From Sulfitobacter sp. LCG007 (lineage in GTDB: Bacteria > Pseudomonadota > Alphaproteobacteria > Rhodobacterales > Rhodobacteraceae), in assembly GCF_040801785.1 (NCBI RefSeq), contig NZ_CP161805.1:372001-436000 (forward strand): a stretch of 64,000 bases of DNA, given 5' to 3'. The position numbers and the translations under genes were made by a program. The notes beneath the pieces are model-generated. The model saw only the letters and a list, made by a program, of their open reading frames with translations, was not told the origin of the DNA and did not search any database. Numbering within the stretch: the first letter of the stretch is position 1; every line of letters starts with the position of its first letter. Positions 1 to 8,062 of this stretch are shown in pieces.

Positions 1-93
1 ATGCATTCCGCGCGCATTCCATCACACGCGATACGGCGCGACTGCCCGCACCCCTCACGGCGAAAGCGGCGGCCGGTCATCAAGGGGATCGGG

Positions 94-711
94 TCATGGC
101 TTAAGCAGTCGCGTGAAGAGCGTGACGAGATAGTCTTCCGGGTGTGATCGAACGGCGGTCGCATCCGACATCAGCACCTCGACCTGGGCCGAAAAGTCGG
201 CGTAGTGCTGCGTTGTGGCCCAGATCGAGAACACCAGATGGCGCGGATCGACCGGGCGCAGGTGGCCCGCCTCCATCCAGCTTCCGATCAGGTTGCATTT
301 CTCATCGAACAGCGGCCGCAACTCGGACTCAAGATGCGGTCCGATGCGTGGCGCGCCCTGGATGATCTCGCCCGCGAAGAGCCGGCTTTCGCGTGGCATT
401 TCGCGGGCCATCTCGACCTTGCGGCGGACGTATCGCAGGATCTCGGTCAACGGCTCTCCGTCCGGATCGAGCGCGCGCAGCGGGTCGAGCCAGGCATCCA
501 TCAGCCGGTTGAGCAGCGTGACGTGGATCTGGTCCTTGCCCTCGAAATAATAGAGCAGGTTGGGTTTGCTCAGTCCTGCTTCGGTGGCGATCTGGTCGAG
601 CGTGGCCCCGCGATAGCCGTGCTGGGAGAAAACCTCGAGCGCCGCCTCCAGTATCCGCCGTCTGTTGCGGGTCTGGATCCGGCTCGGTTTCTTCGCGGCA
701 CCGTCTGGCAA
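94..711 (-). CDS. rutR: TetR-family regulator RutR
   Basis: This 205-aa TetR-family repressor resembles RutR over its full length. Residues 15-60 form the N-terminal helix-turn-helix (RRRILEAALEVFSQHG, then LSKPNLLYYFEGK). The C-terminal half carries the RutR-like stretches EIIQGAPRI and IWATTQHYADFSAQVE. In E. coli RutR binds uracil or thymine and then releases DNA. Here it is transcribed away from a reductive pyrimidine degradation operon, and a near-consensus RutR palindrome lies between the two starts, so it most likely represses that operon and perhaps itself. The gene's length is normal for the family. Assignment rests on remembered family sequence, not on a search. Confidence 0.88.
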   Translation of the reverse strand: MPDGAAKKPSRIQTRNRRRILEAALEVFSQHGYRGATLDQIATEAGLSKPNLLYYFEGKDQIHVTLLNRLMDAWLDPLRALDPDGEPLTEILRYVRRKVEMAREMPRESRLFAGEIIQGAPRIGPHLESELRPLFDEKCNLIGSWMEAGHLRPVDPRHLVFSIWATTQHYADFSAQVEVLMSDATAVRSHPEDYLVTLFTRLLKP

Positions 712-831
712 GGGGATGTCTCTCCGGATCTGGCGTGCTTCAATTTTGCGCGCGGCTGTCGATGGTGCCGATAGCTTCGGAAGCGTTCAAAAGCAAATCT
801 TGACAGCCATCAGGCTAGCCGCAATCGTACC

Positions 832-847
832 TTTACCAAATGGTAAA
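832..847. promoter_or_regulatory. RutR operator (palindrome)
   Basis: The sequence TTTACCAAATGGTAAA is two perfect 7-bp arms (TTTACCA / TGGTAAA) round a 2-bp spacer. The known E. coli RutR site is TTGACCAnnTGGTCAA, which differs by one symmetrical base per arm. It lies between rutR and the divergent hydrolase gene, 46 bp before the preferred start at 894, where it could block that promoter. It also argues against the upstream in-frame ATG at 840, which would place the operator inside coding sequence. Confidence 0.8.
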
Positions 848-893
848 AATTGACCGCAGGCGGCGAATTTCGGCGCGGGGAGATCGACGCGAC

Positions 894-2144
894 ATGACCG
901 GACCCGGACAGAACCTGAAGATCGACGGGGACCGCCTCTGGGACAGTCTCATGGAGATGGCGAAGATCGGACCCGGCGTGGCGGGCGGCAACAACCGGCA
1001 GACGCTGACCGACGCGGACGCCGAGGGACGCACGCTGTTTCAGGCCTGGTGCGAGGAGGCCGGCTGTTCCATGGGGCTCGACCAGATGGGCAACATGTTC
1101 GCCCGGCGCGAGGGGAGCGATCCGGCGGCATTGCCTGTCTACGTAGGCAGCCATCTCGACACCCAGCCCACAGGTGGCAAATACGACGGGGTTCTGGGCG
1201 TGCTGGGCGGGCTCGAGATCCTGCGCACACTGAATGACCTCGGCATCAGGACGAAGCATCCGATCGTGGTCACGAACTGGACCAACGAGGAAGGCACGCG
1301 CTTTGCCCCGGCGATGCTGGCCTCCGGCGTCTTCGCCGGGGTCCATACGCAGGACTGGGCCTACGGTCGGGTGGACGCATCCGGCAAGAGCTTCGGCGAG
1401 GAGCTGGAGCGGATCGGCTGGAAGGGTGAGGAGAAGGTCGGGGAACGGAAGATGAAGGCGTTCTTCGAGCTGCACATAGAACAGGGCCCGATACTGGAGG
1501 CGGAGGGCAGGGACATCGGGGTCGTGACGCATGGCCAGGGGCTGAGCTGGACCCAGGTGACGGTGACCGGCAAGGATGCGCATACAGGCTCGACACCGAT
1601 GCCGATGCGGTGCAACGCCGGGCTTGGAATGGCGCGGATCCTCGAGAAGGTCGACGAGATCGCCTGGTCGCACAAGCCCCATGCGGTGGGCGCGGCGGGG
1701 CATATCGACGTCTACCCCAACTCGCGCAACGTGATCCCCGGCAAGGTGGTGTTCACTGTCGATTTCCGCTCGCCCGACCTCGGCGTGATCGAGGACATGG
1801 AGATACGGCTGATGTCCGAGGCGAGACGCATCTGCGACGAGATGGGGCTGTCGGTCGGCTTCGAGAAGGTGGGCGGCTTCGATCCGGTGGCCTTCGACGA
1901 GACCTGCGTCGGCGCCATCCGCAACGCTGCCGAGCGGCTCGGATACAGCCACATGGACCTGATTTCCGGCGCCGGGCATGATGCCTGCTGGATCAACAGG
2001 GTAGCGCCGACGGCGATGGTGATGTGCCCCTGCGTCGACGGGCTGAGCCATAACGAGGCCGAGGATATATCGCGCGAATGGGCGACGGCGGGCGCGAACG
2101 TGCTGTTGCATGCGGTTGTCGAGACGGCCGGGATCGAGGCGTGA
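894..2144 (+). CDS. hyuC: M20-family N-carbamoyl-beta-alanine amidohydrolase (beta-ureidopropionase)
   Basis: This is a 416-aa zinc-dependent amidohydrolase of the M20 / N-carbamoyl amino acid hydrolase group. Metal-binding motifs are visible: GSHLDTQPTGG (His88), KYDGV (Asp98), TNWTNEEGTRF (Glu132-133) and FFELHIEQGP. With dihydropyrimidinase immediately downstream, the expected reaction is N-carbamoyl-beta-alanine to beta-alanine, CO2 and ammonia, the last step of reductive uracil breakdown. The start at 894 has GGGGAGA ten bases upstream; an in-frame ATG at 840 sits inside the RutR operator and was not chosen. The related allantoate amidohydrolases cannot be excluded from motifs alone, but the neighbours favour pyrimidines. 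Confidence 0.82.
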   Translation: MTGPGQNLKIDGDRLWDSLMEMAKIGPGVAGGNNRQTLTDADAEGRTLFQAWCEEAGCSMGLDQMGNMFARREGSDPAALPVYVGSHLDTQPTGGKYDGVLGVLGGLEILRTLNDLGIRTKHPIVVTNWTNEEGTRFAPAMLASGVFAGVHTQDWAYGRVDASGKSFGEELERIGWKGEEKVGERKMKAFFELHIEQGPILEAEGRDIGVVTHGQGLSWTQVTVTGKDAHTGSTPMPMRCNAGLGMARILEKVDEIAWSHKPHAVGAAGHIDVYPNSRNVIPGKVVFTVDFRSPDLGVIEDMEIRLMSEARRICDEMGLSVGFEKVGGFDPVAFDETCVGAIRNAAERLGYSHMDLISGAGHDACWINRVAPTAMVMCPCVDGLSHNEAEDISREWATAGANVLLHAVVETAGIEA

Positions 2145-2170
2145 AGGGTTAGCCCGTCGCTGCCGGGATC

Positions 2171-2230
2171 CGAGGGGGCTCTGCCCCCGTCCCTGCGGGA
2201 CTCCCCCGGGATACTTGTGAACAAAGGAAG
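2171..2230. repeat. Rhodobacterales-type intergenic hairpin element
   Basis: The gap between the hydrolase and dihydropyrimidinase genes holds GGGGGCTCTGCCCCC, then CCCTGCGGGA, CCCCCGGGATACTT and ACAAAGGAAG. This order of a GGGGCTCTGCCCC hairpin, a second small stem, CCCGGGATA and CAAAG is a familiar intergenic element in Rhodobacteraceae genomes. It sits inside an apparent operon, so it may shape mRNA stability or act as a weak terminator. I saw no second clear copy in this window. Confidence 0.55.
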
Positions 2231-2260
2231 CGGAACGCCGCGAGACATGGGAGAGACGGG

Positions 2261-3721
2261 ATGAGCAAGGTGATCAAGGGCGGGACGGTCTGCACCGCGG
2301 ACCGGGCGTGGAAGGCCGACGTGCTGATCGAGGGGGAGACCATCGCGCGGATCGGCGAGGACCTGAAGGGGGACGAATACATCGATGCGGAAGGGGCCTA
2401 CGTGATCCCGGGCGGGATCGACCCGCATACCCATCTCGAGATGCCTTTCATGGGGACGACGGCGGCGGAGACCTTCGAGAGCGGGACCTGGGCCGCGGCG
2501 GTTGGCGGCACGACGATGATCGTGGATTTTTGCCTGCCGGGCGCGGATGGCAGCATCAAGAACGCGATCAACGAATGGCACCGCAAGTCGGCGCCGCAGA
2601 TCTGTTCGGACGTCGGGTATCACATGGCCATCACCGCCTGGAACGAGACGGTGTTCGACGAGATGAAGGACGCCGTTGAGATGGGCGTGAATTCGTTCAA
2701 GCATTTCATGGCCTACAAGGGCGCGCTGATGGTCGAGGATGACGAGATGTTCGCCTCCTTCCAGCGTTGCGCGGAGCTTGGCGCGCTGCCGATGGTGCAT
2801 GCGGAGAACGGCGACGTCGTGGCGGCGCTGCAGGAGAAGTATTTCAGCATGGGCATGACCGGGCCCGAAGCGCATGCCTATTCCCGGCCTCCGGAGGTCG
2901 AGGGCGAGGCGGCGAACCGGGCGATCATGATCGCCGATGCCGCCGGTGTGCCGCTCTACATCGTGCATGTGTCCTGCGAACAGGCGCATGAGGCGATCCG
3001 GCGCGCCCGCCAGAAGGGGATGCGGGTCTATGGCGAGCCGCTGATCCAGTTCCTGACCCTCGACGAAAGCGAATATTTCAACACCGACTGGGACCATGCG
3101 GCGCGGCGCGTCATGTCGCCTCCGTTCCGGTCGAAGGATCATCAGGACAGTCTCTGGGCCGGGCTGCAAGCCGGATCGCTGCAGGTCGTCGCGACGGATC
3201 ATGCGGCATTCACGACGGCGCAGAAGCGCGCGGGAAAGGACGATTTCCGGATCATTCCGAACGGGTCGAACGGGCTTGAGGAACGCCTGGCCGTGCTTTG
3301 GACGACGGGCGTGGAAACCGGCCGGCTGACGCCGAGCGAGTTCGTCGCCGTGACCTCGACCAATGTCGCCAAGATCCTCAACATCTACCCGCGCAAGGGG
3401 GCGCTGGTGGAGGGTGCGGATGCGGATATCGTGGTCTGGGATCCGAAGATCAGCAAGACCATCAGCCCGTCGAACCATCACTCGGTGCTCGACTACAACG
3501 TCTTCGAGGGTTTCGAGGTGACGGCGCAAAGCCGCTACACCCTGAACCGGGGCGAGGTGATCTGGGCCTGGGGGCAGAACTCGCAGCCCAACCCGGGGCG
3601 CGGGCGGTTCATTCCGCGTCCGGCTTTCTCCTCGGCGGCGGCGGCGCTGTCGAAGTGGAAGGAGCTGAACGCGCCGAAGATGATCCAGCGCGATCCGCTG
3701 AACATTCCGGCGGGGATCTGA
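2261..3721 (+). CDS. hydA: Dihydropyrimidinase (D-hydantoinase)
   Basis: This 486-aa cyclic amidohydrolase is full length. The binuclear metal site is intact: GGIDPHTHLE (His56, His58), the carboxylated lysine in FMAYKG (Lys153), VHAENGD (His180), YIVHVSCEQ (His236) and VATDHAAF (Asp313). It should hydrolyse dihydrouracil or dihydrothymine to the N-carbamoyl beta-amino acid, feeding the hydrolase encoded just upstream. The gene lies about 115 bp after that gene on the same strand and is probably co-transcribed. Dihydropyrimidine dehydrogenase, needed for the first step, is not in the window and may lie to the left. Confidence 0.92.
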   Translation: MSKVIKGGTVCTADRAWKADVLIEGETIARIGEDLKGDEYIDAEGAYVIPGGIDPHTHLEMPFMGTTAAETFESGTWAAAVGGTTMIVDFCLPGADGSIKNAINEWHRKSAPQICSDVGYHMAITAWNETVFDEMKDAVEMGVNSFKHFMAYKGALMVEDDEMFASFQRCAELGALPMVHAENGDVVAALQEKYFSMGMTGPEAHAYSRPPEVEGEAANRAIMIADAAGVPLYIVHVSCEQAHEAIRRARQKGMRVYGEPLIQFLTLDESEYFNTDWDHAARRVMSPPFRSKDHQDSLWAGLQAGSLQVVATDHAAFTTAQKRAGKDDFRIIPNGSNGLEERLAVLWTTGVETGRLTPSEFVAVTSTNVAKILNIYPRKGALVEGADADIVVWDPKISKTISPSNHHSVLDYNVFEGFEVTAQSRYTLNRGEVIWAWGQNSQPNPGRGRFIPRPAFSSAAAALSKWKELNAPKMIQRDPLNIPAGI

Positions 3722-3825
3722 GGCAGTGCGGGTTTCCTCGAACAAGCGGGCCGGAGCTTGAGTTTGCTGTCCTGGCCGAATGCACCTGACGCAGCGAACC
3801 GCTGGTCGAACCATGCCGCCATTCA

Positions 3826-3841
3826 GGCCAGGAACCTGGCC
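3826..3841. repeat. Perfect inverted repeat GGCCAGG-AA-CCTGGCC
   Basis: Two 7-bp arms separated by AA lie in the 176-bp gap between hydA and the ABC transporter genes. There is no T-tract after it, so it is not a classical terminator. It could be an operator or a short RNA hairpin that adjusts expression between enzyme and transporter genes. Confidence 0.35.
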
Positions 3842-3897
3842 GGATCGGGCGCGCCTGCAGAGCTCGGGTCTCGGGACCAGAAGAGTGGAAGCGGCCA

Positions 3898-4689
3898 GTG
3901 GTGACCGTGACAGTACCGGAAGCCGCTATTTCCGCCCGTCATCTCAACCTGACCTTCCAGACGGGCGACGGTCCTGTCCATGCGCTGAAGGACATAAATC
4001 TGGATGTCGCCAAGGGTGAGTTCGTCAGCTTCATCGGCCCGTCAGGTTGCGGCAAAACGACCTTCCTGCGCGTGATGGCGGATCTCGAGCAGCCGACGGA
4101 TGGCCGCATCACGGTCAACGGTGTCTCGCCTGACGCGGCGCGCAGGGCGCGAGCCTACGGCTACGTGTTCCAGGCGGCGGGGCTCTATCCCTGGCGCACC
4201 ATCGGAGGCAATATCCGCCTGCCGCTTGAAATCATGGGCTATTCAAAGGCAGATCAGGCTGAACGGGTCGCCCGCGTGCTGGAGCTGGTCGAGCTTCAGG
4301 GCTTCGAGCGCAAGTATCCCTGGCAGCTTTCGGGCGGCATGCAGCAGCGCGCCTCGATCGCCCGGGCGCTGGCCTTCGACGCCGACATCCTGCTCATGGA
4401 CGAACCTTTCGGCGCTCTCGACGAGATCGTGCGCGATCACCTGAACGAGCAGTTGCTGCGGCTGTGGGCGCGTACGGGAAAGACCATCGCCTTCGTCACC
4501 CACTCGATCCCGGAAGCGGTGTATCTGAGTACGAAGATCGTGGTGATGAGCCCGCGCCCGGGGCGTATCGCGGATGTGATCGACAGCCCGCTGCCGCGTG
4601 AGCGCCCGCTTGGTATTCGCGACACGCCGGAGTTCCTCGAAATCGCCCACAGGGTGCGTGAGGGGCTGCGCGCCGGGATGGAAACGTGA
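3898..4689 (+). CDS. ABC transporter ATP-binding protein (NitT/TauT/ThiZ type)
   Basis: This is a 263-aa nucleotide-binding subunit. Walker A is GPSGCGKTT, the signature is LSGGMQQR and Walker B is ILLMDEPFGALD, followed by the H-loop region FVTHSIPEA. It starts at GTG 3898 or the adjacent GTG 3901. Its sequence type matches ATPases that work with THI5/NMT1-like binding proteins, and such a protein is encoded at 6869. Together with two permeases it forms an importer in the pyrimidine operon, so pyrimidines or a precursor are the likely cargo (inference from position). Confidence 0.88.
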   Translation: MVTVTVPEAAISARHLNLTFQTGDGPVHALKDINLDVAKGEFVSFIGPSGCGKTTFLRVMADLEQPTDGRITVNGVSPDAARRARAYGYVFQAAGLYPWRTIGGNIRLPLEIMGYSKADQAERVARVLELVELQGFERKYPWQLSGGMQQRASIARALAFDADILLMDEPFGALDEIVRDHLNEQLLRLWARTGKTIAFVTHSIPEAVYLSTKIVVMSPRPGRIADVIDSPLPRERPLGIRDTPEFLEIAHRVREGLRAGMET

Positions 4690-5141
4690 CGCCCCGACGG
4701 GCCAGGGCGGCAGATGTTTCCGCGATGGCGGCGGTCGTCAACGGCTGGATCGACGCGACGCCGTGGATGCAACGCGATCTGCCCGCGGAAGAAATCGCGG
4801 CGATGATCGCCAGAGGTTTGACGCAGCGCGACATGTGGGTGATCGGGGAGCCGGCGCAGGCCTATGTTTCTGTCGAGTCCGGTATCGGGCATGTCTGGGG
4901 GTTATATGCCGCCGCACCGGGGCAGGGCCTCGGCAAGCGGCTGATGGACCGGGTCAAGGAGGGCCGCGATTTCCTGTCCTTGAATCCCCATGTGCCGAAC
5001 GTCCGCGCGCAGAGGTTCCATGCGCGCGAGGGCTTCGTGGCTATGGGCGAGGTGGAACCGGCTGGCGCCACCAGCCTGTCGCAGGCGCCGGCGCGCACGC
5101 GTACGGATATCCGCGAGTTGCGCATGGAGTGGCGGCGATGA
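4686..5141 (+). CDS. GNAT-family N-acetyltransferase inside the transporter operon
   Basis: This 151-aa protein has the GNAT fold pattern: an N-terminal region starting RRARAADVSAMAAVVNGWI, a central beta strand (GHVWGLYAAAPGQGLGKRLM) with the acetyl-CoA loop as a variant of Q/R-x-x-G-x-G/A, and ARRFHAREGF-like C-terminal segment (RAQRFHAREGFVAMGE). It overlaps the ATPase stop by GTGA and its own stop overlaps the first permease start by ATGA, so it is tightly coupled to the importer. The substrate is unknown. It may modify an imported compound or a breakdown product such as beta-alanine; that is a guess from position only. Confidence 0.78.
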   Translation: MTPRRARAADVSAMAAVVNGWIDATPWMQRDLPAEEIAAMIARGLTQRDMWVIGEPAQAYVSVESGIGHVWGLYAAAPGQGLGKRLMDRVKEGRDFLSLNPHVPNVRAQRFHAREGFVAMGEVEPAGATSLSQAPARTRTDIRELRMEWRR

Positions 5142-6001
5142 AATCGGTCGTGCCGGTGCTTACCATCGTCGGAGCGCTTTTCGTGATCTGGTACGCGGCA
5201 GCGGTCTGGCTGAACGCCCAATGGGCCCGTGACACCGCTGCGCGCGCGGATCGTACGCTCAGCTTCTCAGAGCTTGTCGCCGATACGTGGTCGCAGGAAA
5301 AACCCAAGCTCCCGGCTCCGCATCAGGTGGCGGTCGAGTTGTGGGAAACGACTGTCGAAAAGAGTGTCACCTCCAAGCGCTCGCTGGTCTATCACGCATG
5401 GGTGACGCTGAGCGCGACATTGGCCGGCTTCGGCCTTGGAACGGCACTGGGGATCGCGCTGGCGGTAGGCATCGTGCACAATCGCACCATCGACATGTCG
5501 GTCATGCCCTGGGTGATCGCGAGCCAGACCGTCCCGATCCTGGCCATCGCGCCGATGATCATCGTGGTGCTCAATGCCGTCGGGGTGTCGGGGTTGCTGC
5601 CGAAGGCCGTAATCTCGATGTATCTGTCCTTCTTTCCCATCGTGGTCGGCATGGTGAAGGGTTTGCGCAGCCCGCAGGACATGCAGCTGGATCAGATGCG
5701 GACATGGAACGCGAGCGGGTTCCAGACCCTGTGGAAACTCCGGCTTCCGGCATCGATGCCCTATCTCTTCACGTCGCTCAAGATCGCCGCCGCGGCCTCA
5801 CTGGTTGGCGCCATCGTCGGAGAACTGCCCACCGGAGCCGTCGCCGGTCTCGGGGCGCGGCTGCTGGCGGGAAGCTACTACGGGCAGACCATACAGATCT
5901 GGTCGGCGCTGGTGATGGCGGCGATCCTGGCCGCCGCGATGGTCGCGCTTATCGGTCTCGCGCAACGCATCACGCTGATGCGCATGGGGATGGCGAGGTG
6001 A
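5138..6001 (+). CDS. ABC transporter permease 1 (ThiX/SsuC type)
   Basis: This 287-aa inner-membrane subunit has an N-terminal membrane segment (VVPVLTIVGALFVIWYAAAV), a short periplasmic stretch, then about five more hydrophobic segments. The cytoplasmic coupling loop is recognisable near LRLPASMPYLFTSLKIA. The start at 5138 overlaps the GNAT stop by four bases. A longer in-frame extension upstream only mirrors the GNAT gene and was discarded. It pairs with the second permease to form a heterodimeric channel for the importer. Confidence 0.86.
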   Translation: MKSVVPVLTIVGALFVIWYAAAVWLNAQWARDTAARADRTLSFSELVADTWSQEKPKLPAPHQVAVELWETTVEKSVTSKRSLVYHAWVTLSATLAGFGLGTALGIALAVGIVHNRTIDMSVMPWVIASQTVPILAIAPMIIVVLNAVGVSGLLPKAVISMYLSFFPIVVGMVKGLRSPQDMQLDQMRTWNASGFQTLWKLRLPASMPYLFTSLKIAAAASLVGAIVGELPTGAVAGLGARLLAGSYYGQTIQIWSALVMAAILAAAMVALIGLAQRITLMRMGMAR

Positions 6002-6840
6002 CGGGCTGGGTCGTCTTCGGCTTCGCCGTCTGGGCGCTTGGCTGGGCAGCCAACGTGTGGCTCGCGCGGCGTCGCCCCAGCCGGGCAACGGCGCTTCTGG
6101 TTCCCGCGATCTTCGGGCTGACCCTGCTGTGCATCTGGGAGGGCTTCGTGCGCGGGTTCGCCATCAACCCGGTGCTGCTTCCCGCGCCCTCCGACATCGC
6201 GGCCCGCATGGCGCAGTCGACCGCCATACTGTGGGAGGATTTCGTCCAGACCGTCATCAAGGGCGCACTGTCGGGCTATGTCATCGGATGCTCAGCGGCC
6301 TTTGTCACCGCCATCGCAACCGACCGCTTTCCTTTCCTGCAGCGCGGTCTGCTGCCGGTCGGAAATTTCCTGGCCGCGCTTCCCATCATCGGTCTGGCTC
6401 CGATTCTGGTGATGTGGTTCGGCTTCGACTGGCAGTCGAAATCCGCGGTCGTCGTCGTCATGGTGTTCTTCCCGATGCTGGTGAACTGCGTGCAGGGGCT
6501 TCGCGATACCGACGCCATGCAGCGCGACCTCATGCGTACCTACGCCGCAGATTATTGGACAACTCTCGTGAAGCTGCGGCTTCCGGCCGCCATGCCCTTC
6601 ATCTTCAACGGGCTGAAGATCGCCTCGACGCTTGCGCTGATCGGAGCGATCGTTGCGGAATTCTTCGGCTCTCCCATCCGCGGGATGGGCTTCCGCATCT
6701 CGACGTCGGTGGGGCAGCTTGCGCTCGATCTCGTCTGGGCGGAAATTGTCGTTGCCGCACTGGCCGGCTCGGCCTTCTACGGGGCGGTGTCCCTGATCGA
6801 ACGGGCGGTGACCTTCTGGCACCCGTCCCAACAAAACTGA
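5998..6840 (+). CDS. ABC transporter permease 2 (ThiX/SsuC type)
   Basis: This is the second permease, 280 aa, starting at GTG 5998 in a GTGA overlap with the first. It has about six hydrophobic segments and the conserved coupling loop near KLRLPAAMPFIFNGLKIAS. It resembles permease 1 in length and layout, which suggests an ancient duplication. Longer in-frame upstream sequence only shadows permease 1. Confidence 0.86.
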   Translation: MTGWVVFGFAVWALGWAANVWLARRRPSRATALLVPAIFGLTLLCIWEGFVRGFAINPVLLPAPSDIAARMAQSTAILWEDFVQTVIKGALSGYVIGCSAAFVTAIATDRFPFLQRGLLPVGNFLAALPIIGLAPILVMWFGFDWQSKSAVVVVMVFFPMLVNCVQGLRDTDAMQRDLMRTYAADYWTTLVKLRLPAAMPFIFNGLKIASTLALIGAIVAEFFGSPIRGMGFRISTSVGQLALDLVWAEIVVAALAGSAFYGAVSLIERAVTFWHPSQQN

Positions 6841-6868
6841 AGAAAAGAGATCAACAAGGAGTATGCAA

Positions 6869-7849
6869 ATGACCAGCAAGACATTCGCCGCCGCGGCCGT
6901 CGCCGCAACCATCCTTGGAGGCGGGGTACAGGCAGCGGACGACATGACCCTGCAGCTCAAATGGGTCACCCAGGCGCAGTTCGCGGGCTATTATGTCGCG
7001 CTCGAGAAGGGCTTCTACGAGGAGGAAGGCCTTGACGTGACCATCAAGCCGGGTGGGCCGGACATTGCCCCGGTGCAGGTCCTGCTTGGCGGTGGCGCCG
7101 ACGTGATGGTCGACTGGCTGCCATCGGCGCTTGCCGCCCGCGAGAAGGGCGCGCCGATCGTCAACATTGCCCAACCCTTCGCGTCCTCCGGCCTGATGCT
7201 GACCTGCCTGAAGGAGCATGGCATCACCTCTCCCGCGGATTTTCCCGGCCACACGCTTGGGACATGGTTCTTCGGCAACGAGATCCCGCTGTTTTCATGG
7301 ATGGGCAAGCTTGGATACCCGACGGATGGGTCCGAGGGCGGCGTGACGATACAGAAGATCAACTTCAACGTCGATCCGCTGCTCCAGAAACAGGTCGAGT
7401 GCGCGACGACCATGACCTACAACGAATACTGGCAGGTGATCGACGCGGGGCTCACGCCAGAGGATCTGGTGGTCTTCAAATACGAGGACGAGGGCATCTC
7501 GACGCTTGAGGACGGGCTCTACACCACCGAGGAAAAGCTTGCCGACCCGGCCGAGGTGGACAAGCTTGTGCGCTTCGTGCGCGCCTCGATGAAGGGCTGG
7601 AAATACGCCGAAGCGAACCCTGACGAAGCCGCCGAGATCGTGCTGGAGTATGACGAGACCGGCGCGCAGACCGAAGAGCACCAGAAGCGGATGATGGGCG
7701 AGATCGCCAAGCTGACGGCCGGCTCTGACGGCGCGCTGGACGAGGGGGCGTTCGACCGCTCGGTCCAGATCACCATGGAAGGCGGCATGATCACCAAGGA
7801 ACCGGAAGGCGCATTCACCCATGAGATCACTGAAAAGGCGCTGAACTGA
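6869..7849 (+). CDS. Substrate-binding protein, THI5/NMT1 (ThiY-like) family
   Basis: This 326-aa secreted protein starts with a signal peptide (SKTFAAAAVAATILGGGVQA, then ADD). Family features include LQLKWVTQAQFAGYYVALEK near the mature N-terminus and EGLDVTIKPGG. AAGGAG lies 7 nt before ATG 6869 and only 1 nt before the alternative ATG 6863, so 6869 is preferred. THI5/NMT1-like binding proteins carry formyl-aminopyrimidine and related pyrimidines in other systems. Here it is encoded with dihydropyrimidinase, which supports a pyrimidine importer. A hairpin follows the stop. Confidence 0.87.
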   Translation: MTSKTFAAAAVAATILGGGVQAADDMTLQLKWVTQAQFAGYYVALEKGFYEEEGLDVTIKPGGPDIAPVQVLLGGGADVMVDWLPSALAAREKGAPIVNIAQPFASSGLMLTCLKEHGITSPADFPGHTLGTWFFGNEIPLFSWMGKLGYPTDGSEGGVTIQKINFNVDPLLQKQVECATTMTYNEYWQVIDAGLTPEDLVVFKYEDEGISTLEDGLYTTEEKLADPAEVDKLVRFVRASMKGWKYAEANPDEAAEIVLEYDETGAQTEEHQKRMMGEIAKLTAGSDGALDEGAFDRSVQITMEGGMITKEPEGAFTHEITEKALN

Positions 7850-7889
7850 TCGGTCTTGTGATGCCGGTCTGACCGGTTTCGTCGATCCG

Positions 7890-7910
7890 GGCGGCGTCAC
7901 TGGCGCCGCC
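7890..7910 (+). terminator. Hairpin after the pyrimidine operon
   Basis: GGCGGCG (7890-7896) and CGCCGCC (7904-7910) form a 7-bp GC stem with a 7-nt loop, followed by CCTTTCG. The U-tract is weak. Its place after the last gene of the operon supports termination. Confidence 0.55.
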
Positions 7911-8062
7911 CCTTTCGCGCAAAGTCGTCGCGATCAGTCCTCGTGCCTCAGCCTTGGGAGCGGCGCGGTCCCTCAGCGCATCCGGTCCTTCCATCATGCG
8001 CTTGTCAATCGCGCGGCACGCGCCCGAAACGGGACTGCTTCACATCGGGAGGGTATGGAGAT

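Noticed and set aside
1712-3814. Long minus-strand open frame (700 codons) opposite the hydrolase and hydA genes
   Set aside because: It is the antisense shadow of two clear enzymes in GC-rich DNA; the translation is Arg/Pro/His-rich without domains.
4598-6001. 467-codon version of the first permease
   Set aside because: The extra N-terminal 180 codons are a frame shadow of the ATPase end and the GNAT gene; ATG 5138 gives the proper membrane start.
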